The notes: generated by a model not told the origin, from the letters alone. Counted from the first letter of the stretch, positions 23,952-32,641 are shown. The stretch: 32,653 nt of DNA from JAVWGW01 sp036655915 (GCA_036655915.1 JAVVPE010000016.1:1-32653); one strand, 5' to 3'. Numbers and translations are program-made.

Positions 23952-24968
23952 ATGAGCGAATTCAAAGAACAAGGCGATGGGGCGGCGGCTGCATGCGGCG
24001 GTTTATCCACGCGGGTAACCGAACTTCTGGGCATTGAAGTGCCCGTCATTCAGGGGGGCATGGCGTGGGTGGCCAACGCCTCTTTGGCCAGCGCGGTCAG
24101 CGCGGCGGGTGGCTTGGGCATCATTGCCTGCGGCGCGGCACCCCTGACCTGGATTGCGCAACAGATCGATCTTGCCCGCGCTGCCACCGATAAACCTATC
24201 GGCGTCAATCTTATGCTGATGAATCCGCAAGCTGCCGAAATCGCCCAACTTTTGGCAGATAAGCACGTCGATGTGATTACGACGGGGGCCGGCAGCCCTT
24301 CGGCCTATGTGCCCTTGTGGAAAGAAGCGGGCTGCAAAGTGGTGCCCGTGGTGGCGTCGGCTGCGCTGGCGGCACGTATGGAGCGCTGCGGTGCCGATGC
24401 GGTTATCGCCGAAGGCTGTGAAGCGGGAGGTCACATCGGCGAAATCACGACGATGTGCCTGGTGCCACGCGTGTGCGACAGCGTGCAAATCCCCGTTATT
24501 GCCGCCGGTGGTATTGCCGATGGCCGCGGTATGTGTGCTGCATTTGCGCTGGGTGCCGAAGCGGTGCAGATGGGTACGCGCTTTCTGACCGTTGAGGAAT
24601 GCACTATCGCCGATGCCTACAAGCACAAGGTGCTTAGCGCCAAGGATTCCGACACGATCGTTACCGGGCGGGCCAGTGGGCATCCGGTGCGTGGCTTAAA
24701 AAATGCTTTTGCGCGCGAAATGCGCAAGCTTGAAGCGGGCGGCTCCGATTCCGCTGCGCTCGAAGCTGCTTTTGCTGGGTCGCTGCATCGTGCGGTTGAA
24801 GGCGATGTGGAAACCGGTTCGCTTATGGCGGGGCAGTCGGCGTGTCTTGTGCACGATTGCAAAACCGCCGCGCAGGCCTTAGCCGATATCATGCGCGAAG
24901 CGCAGGCATTAGGCGTGCTTGATCTTTCTCAGATGGCGCGCGCAAACGCTGCAAGGGCAGCTCGATGA
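23952..24968 (+). CDS. fabK: FMN-dependent enoyl-ACP reductase FabK (nitronate monooxygenase fold)
   Basis: The protein is about 338 aa and is the likely last-step reductase of the elongation cycle. It has a TIM-barrel of the 2-nitropropane dioxygenase family: VPVIQGGMAWVANASLA, GLGIIACG, IGVNLML, AEGCEAGGHIGE, and the FMN-phosphate site VIAAGGIADGRG with GAEAVQMGTRFL. By sequence alone it could be nitronate monooxygenase. Its place between acpP and fabD, as in streptococci, and the absence of fabI here, support FabK. GTG at 23949 is an equally possible start, as no clear ribosome binding site separates them. It overlaps fabD by 4 bp (ATGA). Confidence 0.88.
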   Translation: MSEFKEQGDGAAAACGGLSTRVTELLGIEVPVIQGGMAWVANASLASAVSAAGGLGIIACGAAPLTWIAQQIDLARAATDKPIGVNLMLMNPQAAEIAQLLADKHVDVITTGAGSPSAYVPLWKEAGCKVVPVVASAALAARMERCGADAVIAEGCEAGGHIGEITTMCLVPRVCDSVQIPVIAAGGIADGRGMCAAFALGAEAVQMGTRFLTVEECTIADAYKHKVLSAKDSDTIVTGRASGHPVRGLKNAFAREMRKLEAGGSDSAALEAAFAGSLHRAVEGDVETGSLMAGQSACLVHDCKTAAQALADIMREAQALGVLDLSQMARANAARAAR

Positions 24969-25897
24969 ACGCTGCGCACGACGCGCGCTGCGCCTGGTTG
25001 TTTCCCGGGCAGGGCACTCAGCGCCCGGGAATGGCCGCCACCGTGGTGGGCCTTGCCCCGGCGGCTGAAGTGTTTGAGTGTGCTTCCGATGTGTTCGGCT
25101 TCGATGTTGCCGCGCTGTGCACCAGCGCTGATGCTGCCGCACTCGATGAAACGCGGGCGGCTCAGGCGGCGGTTGCGACAACATCGTTGGCGCTGGTGGC
25201 AGCGCTGCGCGCACGCGCGATTGAACCAGCGGCCTTCCTGGGCTTTTCCCTGGGGCAGATAAGCGCGCTGGGCGCTGCACGCGTGCTTTCCCTAGAAGAC
25301 ACCTTCACCTTACTTGATGTGCGGGCGCGCTGCATGGACGACGCGCTGCGCGAAGCACCCGGAGCCATGTGTGCTTTAATCGGTGCCGATCAAGCGTGCG
25401 TCCAAGCGTTGTGTGACACCTGCGCGCAAGGGGAAGTGCTGGTTATAGCAAACTACAATTGCCCCGGTCAAATTGTTATTTCGGGGTCATGTGCCGCAAT
25501 CGAGCGCGCAACCACCGCCTGGAGCGCACAGGGAAAGCGCAGCGCGCGCCTGGCGTGTGCGGGGGCATTTCACAGCCCGCTCATGGCACCTGCCGCCCGC
25601 GCGTTTTCGGATTTTCTTGCCACCTGCAGCTTCGCACAACCCTGCGCACCCCTCATCTGCAACACCGACGCCAGCGCGATTGACGCGGCAGAGCTGCGCT
25701 GTCGCCTTGCCGACCATCTGACGCATCCCGTGCGCTTCAGCCAGGGTATCGCAAGCTTAACTGCTCAGGGAATCACCTCTTTTCTTGAGGTGGGCACCGG
25801 TGGTGTGCTTACGAATTTAGTGCGCCGCATCGACAAAAACTTGAACCGCAGCAAGCTTGAAACTGCTGCCGATTTAGAAGCAATCGCTTCGGCGTAG
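24965..25897 (+). CDS. fabD: Malonyl-CoA:ACP transacylase FabD, with altered active-site motif
   Basis: The 310-aa enzyme loads malonyl groups onto ACP. The family landmarks are LFPGQGTQRPGM, R120 in DVRARCM, NYNCPGQIVISG, catalytic H203 in AGAFHSPLM and EVGTGGVLTNLV. The nucleophile elbow reads G93-F-S95-L-G-Q98 rather than GHSLGE, so His becomes Phe before the serine and Glu becomes Gln after it. The serine itself is kept, so activity is plausible. The E-x-G-P-G-K-V-L end motif is also altered (Thr for Pro, Gly for Lys). Operon position makes the FabD role secure. Confidence 0.92.
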   Translation: MNAAHDARCAWLFPGQGTQRPGMAATVVGLAPAAEVFECASDVFGFDVAALCTSADAAALDETRAAQAAVATTSLALVAALRARAIEPAAFLGFSLGQISALGAARVLSLEDTFTLLDVRARCMDDALREAPGAMCALIGADQACVQALCDTCAQGEVLVIANYNCPGQIVISGSCAAIERATTAWSAQGKRSARLACAGAFHSPLMAPAARAFSDFLATCSFAQPCAPLICNTDASAIDAAELRCRLADHLTHPVRFSQGIASLTAQGITSFLEVGTGGVLTNLVRRIDKNLNRSKLETAADLEAIASA

Positions 25898-25932
25898 AGG
25901 CCTTATGCCCCGCGCTTTATAGGAGAACACAC

Positions 25933-26697
25933 ATGGATGAAACTCAGATAGAAGCCCCACGGGCGGCTCTTGTCACCGGCTCAAGCCGGGGTATTGGCCG
26001 GGCTATCGCGCTTGCGCTGGCACAGGCCAAGCACAACGTAGCCATCAATTACGCCAGCCCCGCAAGCGCGCAGGCAGCCGAAGAACTGGCGGCTCATCTG
26101 CGCGCAAGCTATGGCATTACCGCCCTTGCCCTGCGCGCGGATGTGTCTGATTTTGCCCAGGCAACAGAACTGGTGGGCCAGGCACACGCCGCCTTTGGCC
26201 GCCTGGATGTGTTGGTGAACAACGCCGGCATCACGCGCGACGGAATGCTTGCACGCATGAAGGAAGAGGATTTCGATGCGGTCATTTCCACAAACTTGAA
26301 AGGCGCCTTCAATTGCTGCCGCGCGGCCACGCCTCTTATGATGAAGCAGCGCTTCGGGCGCATCGTCAACATGAGCAGTATCGTCGGCGTGGCGGGCAAC
26401 GCGGGGCAGGCCAACTATGCGGCGTCCAAGGCGGGGCTTATCGGCCTTTCCAAAGCGCTCGCGCGTGAAGTGGCTGCACGCAACATTACCGTCAACGCTG
26501 TTGCCCCCGGCTTTATTGAAACCGACATGACGGCGGCTTTAAGCGAAGCGCAGCAGGAAGGCGTGCGTGCGCGCATAGCCAGCAAAAGGTTTGGCGCGCC
26601 GCAAGATGTGGCGGCTCTTGTTTGCTTTCTTGCCAGTGAGCAGGCGGGATACATTACCGGTCAGGTTATTGGTGTCGACGGAGGGATGTCTTTATGA
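25933..26697 (+). CDS. fabG: 3-oxoacyl-ACP reductase FabG
   Basis: This 254-aa short-chain dehydrogenase reduces beta-ketoacyl-ACP with NADPH. The cofactor site TGSSRGIG is at 15-22, NNAG at 96-99, and the catalytic residues are S149, Y162 and K166 (NYAASKAG). TRDGMLARMKEEDFD and the C-terminal GYITGQVIGVDGGMSL are typical of FabG rather than other SDRs. An AGGAGAAC ribosome binding site precedes the ATG in the 35-bp gap after fabD. The end overlaps fabF by 4 bp. Confidence 0.95.
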   Translation: MDETQIEAPRAALVTGSSRGIGRAIALALAQAKHNVAINYASPASAQAAEELAAHLRASYGITALALRADVSDFAQATELVGQAHAAFGRLDVLVNNAGITRDGMLARMKEEDFDAVISTNLKGAFNCCRAATPLMMKQRFGRIVNMSSIVGVAGNAGQANYAASKAGLIGLSKALAREVAARNITVNAVAPGFIETDMTAALSEAQQEGVRARIASKRFGAPQDVAALVCFLASEQAGYITGQVIGVDGGMSL

Positions 26698-27968
26698 GCG
26701 CACAGAAAACAGTAGAGCTTCAGCGCGTGGTCATCACGGGCTGCGGAGCACTGAGCCCGGCCGGGTTTGGCGTCGATGCGCTGTGGGAAGCGCTTATGGA
26801 TGCGCGCTGCTGCCTGGGGCCTCTGACCCGTTTTGATACCGAAGACTTCGAAGTGAAAATCGCCGGGGAAATTCCTGGCTATGATGCTGAGGCTGCGGGT
26901 TTTTCCAAAAAGGAAGCGCGCCGCTTGGGGCGTTTCATCCAATATGCCATGGTGGCATCCGATGAGGCCATCGCGCAAAGCGGGCTGGATTTGACGGCCG
27001 AAGATACGACGCGCATCGCGTGTGTGTTCGGTTCGGGCATGGGCGGCATCGAAGTGTTGGAACGCGACCATCGCGCCTATTTCGACCGCGGCCCCAAACG
27101 CGTGAGCCCCCTGTTCATTCCGCAGATGATTTCAAACATGGCCGCGGGAAACCTTGCCATCCGCTACGGCCTGCGCGGGGAATGCAGCAGCATCGTTACG
27201 GCGTGTGCGACGGGCACCCACTGCATCGGGGAAGCTTATCGCCTTATCCGTTTTGGCTATGCCGATGCAGCACTTGCGGGCGGCACCGAAGAATCCGTGA
27301 CGCCGATGTGCATTGCGGGCTTCGGCAACTTGGGCGCGCTTACTAAAGAGGCCGACCCCACCGGCGCCAGTCGCCCCTTCGATGTGCGCCGCAGCGGTTT
27401 TGTGGCGGCGGAAGGTGCCGGCGCTCTCGTGTTGGAATCGCTGCAGCACGCCCGTGCCCGCAATGCACACATCATTGCCGAAATCACCGGCTTTGGGTCA
27501 ACGGGCGATGCCCATCACATGACTTCGCCCGCCCCCGATGGCGAAGCGGCCACGCGCGCCATGCGTGATGCGCTAGCGGAAGGCGGCTTTACCCCGGCCG
27601 ACCTGGGGCATCTCAACGCGCATGGCACCTCAACCCCGGTCAATGATCGCACGGAAGCTGCGGCGCTTATCGGGCTGTGTGGGCAGGCGGGCAAAGAGGT
27701 GCCTGTCGTGTCGATCAAAGGATCCATCGGCCACACGCTGGGTGCGGCAGGTGCGCTTGAAGCGATTGTGTGCGCGCTTTCTGTGGCGCGCGACACCGTG
27801 CCGCCCACGGCAGGGTTTGCCCAGGCCGATCCCGACTGCCCCGTTACGGTGTTGAGCGAGCCTCGGCGCAACTACCCGCAGGCCGTCGCGCTTAGCACGT
27901 CGCTTGGATTTGGCGGGCACAATGGCGCGCTGGCGTTTTCCCCTTATCGCGCGGGCAGCGAGGAATAA
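26694..27968 (+). CDS. fabF: 3-oxoacyl-ACP synthase II FabF
   Basis: The 424-aa elongating ketosynthase has the Cys-His-His triad: C171 in VTACATGTHCIG, H310 in NAHGTSTPVNDRTE and H347 in KGSIGHTLGAAGALE. RVVITGCGALSPAG at the N-terminus and the C-terminal SLGFGGHNGAL are standard. No initiating ketosynthase (fabH) is in the cluster, so initiation must come from elsewhere or from another route. Stop and fabZ start are 2 bp apart. Confidence 0.96.
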   Translation: MSAQKTVELQRVVITGCGALSPAGFGVDALWEALMDARCCLGPLTRFDTEDFEVKIAGEIPGYDAEAAGFSKKEARRLGRFIQYAMVASDEAIAQSGLDLTAEDTTRIACVFGSGMGGIEVLERDHRAYFDRGPKRVSPLFIPQMISNMAAGNLAIRYGLRGECSSIVTACATGTHCIGEAYRLIRFGYADAALAGGTEESVTPMCIAGFGNLGALTKEADPTGASRPFDVRRSGFVAAEGAGALVLESLQHARARNAHIIAEITGFGSTGDAHHMTSPAPDGEAATRAMRDALAEGGFTPADLGHLNAHGTSTPVNDRTEAAALIGLCGQAGKEVPVVSIKGSIGHTLGAAGALEAIVCALSVARDTVPPTAGFAQADPDCPVTVLSEPRRNYPQAVALSTSLGFGGHNGALAFSPYRAGSEE

Positions 27969-27970
27969 CG

Positions 27971-28432
27971 ATGGATGAAACCTTGGTATTTCCCTGCAAC
28001 CGCGCAGCTATTCAATCCGTGTTGCCCCACCGCGATCCCTTTTTGTGGCTGACGCGCGTGATCGCCTGTGAGCCAGGAGTGTCCATCGTGGCCGAACTGG
28101 ATGTGGCGCAAGATTTGCCCTTGTTCCAGGGGCATTTTCCCCAGCATCCGGTACTTCCCGGAGTTATCTTGATGGAAGCTTTGGCGCAGGCGGCATCGTT
28201 TTGCATCCTGGTCGCGCGCGGTGGCGAAGGGTCGATTGGCTTTTTAACCGGCATCGATCAGGCTAAATTTCGCCACCAGGTAGCCCCCGGCGACACCGTA
28301 CGCCTTGAAGCAAGCCTGCTCAAATCGGGCTCGCGCATGTGCGTGGCCGAAGTGCGCGCCACGGTGGCCGGGCAGCTTGCCGCAACGGCGCTACAAAAAT
28401 ATGTGCTGGATACGTCCAAGCCACAGCGATAG
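27971..28432 (+). CDS. fabZ: 3-hydroxyacyl-ACP dehydratase FabZ
   Basis: This 153-aa hotdog-fold enzyme removes water from beta-hydroxyacyl-ACP. The catalytic pair is H55 (FQGHFPQHPVLPGV) and E69 (LMEALAQ). LPHRDPFLWLTRV matches the N-terminal signature, and the C-terminal KFRHQVAPGDTVRLEA the dimer strand. In streptococci accB precedes and accC follows fabZ; here neither is present and accDA follows after 11 bp. Confidence 0.95.
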   Translation: MDETLVFPCNRAAIQSVLPHRDPFLWLTRVIACEPGVSIVAELDVAQDLPLFQGHFPQHPVLPGVILMEALAQAASFCILVARGGEGSIGFLTGIDQAKFRHQVAPGDTVRLEASLLKSGSRMCVAEVRATVAGQLAATALQKYVLDTSKPQR

Positions 28433-28443
28433 GTGAAGCGAAT

Positions 28444-30867
28444 ATGAAACGCCACACGCAGCAAAACTACATCACCGTTCCGCGTCAACCCCTGAAACCC
28501 CAGTTGGTTGGCGGCATCACCACCGAAGAGCTGTTTGCCTCGGAGGGCACGACCCTTGCCGGTTTGGGGCAGGCCGCGCTCACTTACACCTTGGAAGCGA
28601 TTGCGCGTGAACACGAGCGCGTGCTGCTGGTAACTTACGGCGCTGCTGCGAAGAAAATCGTGCGTGCCGTGGGGGAAGCCGGGCTTGAGGCGTGGCTTAC
28701 CTATACGTCTGATTGCGCCGGCGCCGACTACCTTGCGCCAGCCCGCCACCAGGTGTGTTTGGCGCAAACCCACAGCGATGCGCTGTATCGCAACGAGTAT
28801 GCCCTGCTGCAAGCGGCGCAGTCGTGTAAGGCCACGGCCATTCTTGTCGCGCTTCCTGCCGCCGATAGCGCGAAGGACAACGCGGCACCCGCAGCTGTAG
28901 CCCCGCAAGATGATTTTGCGCGCCTTGCACAGGGCGGCTGCCGCGTGTTTTATCCGCTTGATTGCGCCCACCCCACGCTGGGCTGGCTTGCCTGCGAAGC
29001 TTCGGGGGCGCGCCGGGCTCGCGATTGGAAGGCCTGTGGCGGTTGCGGCCTGTTCTTCGATGCAGCCTACTTGCGCGCCAATCACTTTATCTGCCCCTCT
29101 TGCGGCCACTATCACCGCATGTCATCGACAGAACGCATCAACGACGTGTTTGACGCGGGCAGCTTCCAGGAATTCGATGGCGCCTTGGATAGCGCCGATC
29201 CCCTGGCCTTTCCCGGGTATCTTGACAAGCTGGAAAGCGTGCGGGAAAAAAGCGGGCTGGAAGAAGCGGTGCGCTGTGGGGTGGCCACGCTCGCGGGCAT
29301 CCGCTTCGCAGTCTGCATCATGGAATCACAGTTTTTCATGGGATCGATGGGTTCGGTTGTGGGCGAAAAAATTACCCGCAGCGTCGAACGTGCGACGCGC
29401 GAACAACTGCCCCTTGTTATCGTGTGCGCCTCGGGCGGCGCGCGTATGCAGGAGGGTTTGGCGTCGCTTATGCAGATGGCCAAGATCAGCTGCGCGCTGG
29501 GGCGCCATGGCGAAGCGGGATTGCTGTATGTTTCCGTGCTTACCGATCCCACAACGGGCGGGGTTACCGCGTCGTTTGCCATGCAGGGCGATATCATCTT
29601 GGCAGAACCCGGTGCGCTCATCGGGTTTGCCGGGCAGCGGGTGATTCGAGATACTATCAAGCAGCGTTTGCCCGAAGGGTTTCAAACGGCGCAGTTTGCC
29701 CTTGACCATGGTTTGATCGATGCGATTGTGACGCGGGCCGATCTGCGCCAGCGCCTGGCGCACATCCTTGCCCTCCACGTTGCCCAGGCGGGGCAGTGCG
29801 CGCTGGTCGATGGGTATCGTTTAAGCTATGCGGCTGTCAACGAAAACCTGCAAGGGCAATCCGCCACCTACAACACGATTACTTATGGCATGATGCCGCA
29901 GATGAAGCACTTGTTTCTGCAAGCTTCCCAGTGGCTGGCCCCCACGCCCCGCAAGCGCCTGTTTGCTGGCGGCAAGCGCAAACGGACGGCGGCGCACCCG
30001 GCTCCGCTGCCGGCACCGGCACTGGCAGCGATGCTGGGGGCACAAGAGCCTGCTGTGATGTGTGCGCCACCCGCTGGTGGCCCGGGCAATCCGGCCTGGG
30101 AAAGCGTCAAGCTTGCGCGCAACACGGCGCGTCCCACGGCGCGTTTCTACATCGACCACATCGTGGATGGCTTCATCGAACTGCATGGGGATCGCGCCTT
30201 TGGCGATGACGCTGCCATCATGGCGGGCATCGGGTGGATTGCCGGGGTCCCCGTAACCGTGCTTGCCCAGGAAAAGGGGCGCGACGTGACCGAGCGGGTG
30301 GCGCGCAACTTTGGCTGCCCGCAGCCAGAAGGCTACCGTAAAACCCTACGCCTTGCCCGCGAGGCAGAAAAGTTCGGGCGCCCCCTTGTGTGCTTGGTGG
30401 ATACGCAGGGTGCTTTTTGCGGCACGGAAGCCGAACAACGTGGCCAGGGCAATGCGATCGCCGATAACTTGCTGGCATTTGCCGGGCTGCGCGTGCCGGT
30501 TGTAAGCGTGATTTTGGGCGAAGGGGGCAGTGGCGGCGCGCTTGCCCTGGCGCTGTCCGACAAAGTGGCCATGCTGGAACACGCCGTGTATTCGGTGCTT
30601 TCCCCCGAAGGGTTCGCGTCCATTCTGTGGAAGGATCGCTCGCGTGCGCCTGAAGCGGCTGCGGCCATGAAGATGAGCGCAGCGCAGGCCTACGCCAGCG
30701 GAATCGTTGATGCGGTCATAGGGGAAGGTGAGGCCCCTGCGCATGTCAATCCCGAAGTGAGCGCGGCCTGCGTGCGTGGCTATCTGGTGAAATCCCTCGA
30801 AGAGCTTGCCGGTCAATCAGTCGAACAGCTGCTTGACCAACGCTACGAACGCTTCAGGAAGTTTTAA
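28444..30867 (+). CDS. accDA: Fused acetyl-CoA carboxylase carboxyltransferase AccD-AccA with a degenerate biotin-carboxylase-like N-terminus
   Basis: The 807-aa protein joins both carboxyltransferase subunits, which move CO2 from biotin to acetyl-CoA. AccD begins at the zinc finger C198, C201, C217, C220, then VCASGGARMQEGLASL and DPTTGGVTASFAMQGD. A linker rich in Ala and Pro (about 515-545) leads to AccA from WESVKLARNTARPT (RNFGCPQPEGYRK, GEGGSGGALALALSDKV, SPEGFASILWK), without the usual N-terminal helices of AccA. Residues 60-172 align with the N-terminal domain of biotin carboxylase: VLLVTYGAAAKKIVRAVGEA resembles the ILIANRGEIA start, and SDALYRNEYALLQAAQ resembles SYLNIPAIISAA. The ATP-grasp part is absent. 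I chose the ATG at 28444 (AGGTGAAG upstream). Residues 1-59 are unrecognised. Confidence 0.93.
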   Translation: MKRHTQQNYITVPRQPLKPQLVGGITTEELFASEGTTLAGLGQAALTYTLEAIAREHERVLLVTYGAAAKKIVRAVGEAGLEAWLTYTSDCAGADYLAPARHQVCLAQTHSDALYRNEYALLQAAQSCKATAILVALPAADSAKDNAAPAAVAPQDDFARLAQGGCRVFYPLDCAHPTLGWLACEASGARRARDWKACGGCGLFFDAAYLRANHFICPSCGHYHRMSSTERINDVFDAGSFQEFDGALDSADPLAFPGYLDKLESVREKSGLEEAVRCGVATLAGIRFAVCIMESQFFMGSMGSVVGEKITRSVERATREQLPLVIVCASGGARMQEGLASLMQMAKISCALGRHGEAGLLYVSVLTDPTTGGVTASFAMQGDIILAEPGALIGFAGQRVIRDTIKQRLPEGFQTAQFALDHGLIDAIVTRADLRQRLAHILALHVAQAGQCALVDGYRLSYAAVNENLQGQSATYNTITYGMMPQMKHLFLQASQWLAPTPRKRLFAGGKRKRTAAHPAPLPAPALAAMLGAQEPAVMCAPPAGGPGNPAWESVKLARNTARPTARFYIDHIVDGFIELHGDRAFGDDAAIMAGIGWIAGVPVTVLAQEKGRDVTERVARNFGCPQPEGYRKTLRLAREAEKFGRPLVCLVDTQGAFCGTEAEQRGQGNAIADNLLAFAGLRVPVVSVILGEGGSGGALALALSDKVAMLEHAVYSVLSPEGFASILWKDRSRAPEAAAAMKMSAAQAYASGIVDAVIGEGEAPAHVNPEVSAACVRGYLVKSLEELAGQSVEQLLDQRYERFRKF

Positions 30868-30903
30868 GCGCCTCGGGGGTTTGGGGCACCGCACGGATAC
30901 CTG

Positions 30904-32412
30904 CTAGTAGCTGCGCTTCTTCGAAGCGACCGCTGCGCGGTGGGCGCGGCCGGGGCGCAAATCGGGCTTGCCGGATGCGGACCGGCCTTTGCTGGGGCCG
31001 TTTGGCGCGGGTGCGCCCGCGCGTTTGGCACCGGCAGAGTTGTTCGGTTTTCTGCCCGGGTTTTGCTTGCGCGTTTGATTGTTGTTGGCATGGCTGTGCT
31101 TGCCCTGCCCCGCCTGCGCCTGGCCACCACCGTTGCCAGGCGTCATCGTCGATGATGCGCCATTTTTGCGTCCAGCCTTGCGACGTTTCGATTTCTCGTA
31201 TTCCGAAGCGGCCTGCGCCAGTTCGGGGTCGCGGCGCCCGCTTGCTGCGGTGGCGCGTTGCGCGGCAGAAGCATCGGCAGCTGCTACGTCAAAATTTTTC
31301 AGCGTCATTTCCGTCAACTGTTTACCCAACAGCTTTTCGATGTCGTGCAGTGTTACGCGCGCTTCAGGGGTCACAAACGAAACCGCGAATCCCTCTTCGC
31401 CGGCACGCCCTGTGCGGCCGATGCGATGGATGTAATCTTCCGGCATATCGGGCAGGTCGTAATTGATAACGTAATCGACATTGCTGACATCGATGCCACG
31501 CGCCAACACGTCGGTGGCCACCAAAATATCGGTTTTTCCCTTGCTGAAGCCATCGAGGGCGCGCTTGCGTTGCGCCTGCGAGCGATCGGAGTGGATTGCT
31601 TCGGCGGCAAATCCGGCCTTGCGCAGGCGGCGTGTGCAGGAATCAGCACGCGAACGGGTGCGGGCGAATACGATCACGCGCGATGACCCCTTTTCTTGCA
31701 GCAGCGCACACAGCACTTCAGGTTTCCGCGTTTGTGGCGTGCGCAAAATGTATTGTTTAACGGTGTCGGCTGTTTCGCCCTTGCGAGCAATTTCGACAAA
31801 GGCCGGGTCTTTGAGCAGGTAGCCCACGCTGTTCATAATTTTGCGATCGATGGTGGCAGAAAACAGCATGGTTTGGCGCTGCGTGGGTGTCGCCGCGATA
31901 ATTTTTTTCATGGGTGGCAAAAAGCCCATGTCAAGCATACGGTCAGCTTCGTCTAACACCAGCAGCGTCACATTGTTAAGGCGCACGGCGCGTCGTTCCA
32001 TCAGGTCGATCAAGCGGCCAGGGGTGGCGATCAAAACGTCGACGCCGTTTTTCAGCTTCTTAATCTGCGGGTCGTAAGACATGCCGCCTACAACGGTGCA
32101 CACGCGGTGATGGGTGCTCGCCGCAATAGTTTCGCAGACGGCGGCAATTTGTGAAGCGAGTTCGCGCGTGGGGCTGACCACCAGCATAAGCGGGCCTTGG
32201 CCATGTTGCACGTGCCCTAAGTTATTCATGCCAGGCAGCGCGAAGGCCGCGGTTTTCCCTGTGCCGGTTTTAGCGGCAGCAATCAGGTCGCGCCCTTCTA
32301 AAACCAGGGGAATCGCCTGCTGTTGTACGGGGGTGGGGGAAGTGTAGCCCAGGCGTTTGACTGCGGCAAGGCTCATCTCGGAAAGACCGAGGTCGTTAAA
32401 ATTTTCTGTCAT
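30904..32412 (-). CDS. DEAD-box ATP-dependent RNA helicase with basic C-terminal tail
   Basis: The 502-aa helicase has the full motif set: Q-motif (TSPTPVQQQAIP, Q30), Walker A AKTGTGKT (K53), PTRELASQ, TPGRL, DEAD at 154-157, SAT, ARTRSRAD, ATDVLARGIDV and HRIGRTGR. From about residue 380 the protein is a low-complexity tail rich in Arg, Lys, Gly, Asn and Ala, probably for nonspecific RNA binding. Such RhlE/CsdA-like proteins act in ribosome assembly or RNA decay. The frame is open to 32448, but ATG 32412 (MTENFNDLGL) has GGAG just upstream and fits the family start. It converges on accDA, with a 36-bp gap and no clear terminator. Confidence 0.93.
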   Translation of the reverse strand: MTENFNDLGLSEMSLAAVKRLGYTSPTPVQQQAIPLVLEGRDLIAAAKTGTGKTAAFALPGMNNLGHVQHGQGPLMLVVSPTRELASQIAAVCETIAASTHHRVCTVVGGMSYDPQIKKLKNGVDVLIATPGRLIDLMERRAVRLNNVTLLVLDEADRMLDMGFLPPMKKIIAATPTQRQTMLFSATIDRKIMNSVGYLLKDPAFVEIARKGETADTVKQYILRTPQTRKPEVLCALLQEKGSSRVIVFARTRSRADSCTRRLRKAGFAAEAIHSDRSQAQRKRALDGFSKGKTDILVATDVLARGIDVSNVDYVINYDLPDMPEDYIHRIGRTGRAGEEGFAVSFVTPEARVTLHDIEKLLGKQLTEMTLKNFDVAAADASAAQRATAASGRRDPELAQAASEYEKSKRRKAGRKNGASSTMTPGNGGGQAQAGQGKHSHANNNQTRKQNPGRKPNNSAGAKRAGAPAPNGPSKGRSASGKPDLRPGRAHRAAVASKKRSY

Positions 32413-32560
32413 AATCTCCGGAAATCTCTCTTGGTGTTGCGGCCGCATTTTGACCGCAGCGCGAATGTTTGCGCATCCACCTCTTCCGGCGAATGCCTCG
32501 TGCCTAGCATGGTTCGCTTGTAGGCACTTCTTCCATTATCTGAGAGTTTCCCGCTCATCG

Positions 32561-32575
32561 TTGCATAAATTGCAA
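32561..32575. promoter_or_regulatory. Inverted repeat TTGCATAAATTGCAA upstream of the helicase
   Basis: TTGCA and TGCAA flank a five-base AT spacer in an AT-rich patch about 150 bp upstream of the helicase ATG. This is the most promoter-like part of the 241-bp upstream region, but I cannot assign clear -35 and -10 boxes. The role is unknown. Confidence 0.3.
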
Positions 32576-32598
32576 ATTAACATAAAACGCAGGCCGTG

Positions 32599-32641
32599 GG
32601 GAAGGGAAGGGAAGGGAAGGGAAGGGAAGGGAAGGGAAGGG
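32599..32641. repeat. GGGAA microsatellite, about 8.6 copies
   Basis: A pure run of the 5-bp unit GGGAA covers 43 bp with no interruption. It is all purine on the plus strand, so it has mirror symmetry and regularly spaced GGG runs. It lies about 190 bp upstream of the helicase gene and 12 bp from the window edge. The plus-strand frame through it is an artefact of the repeat. Confidence 0.95.

Noticed and set aside
23952..24968. Annotation as nitronate monooxygenase
   Set aside because: The fold is shared, but the location between acpP and fabD and the lack of another enoyl reductase in the operon favour FabK.
28339..28443. Upstream extension of the accDA frame into fabZ
   Set aside because: It is fabZ sequence in another frame. 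ATG 28444 has a proper ribosome binding site and follows the fabZ stop.
30868..30903. Bidirectional terminator between accDA and the helicase
   Set aside because: The 36-bp gap has G-runs but no stem with a T-run on either strand.
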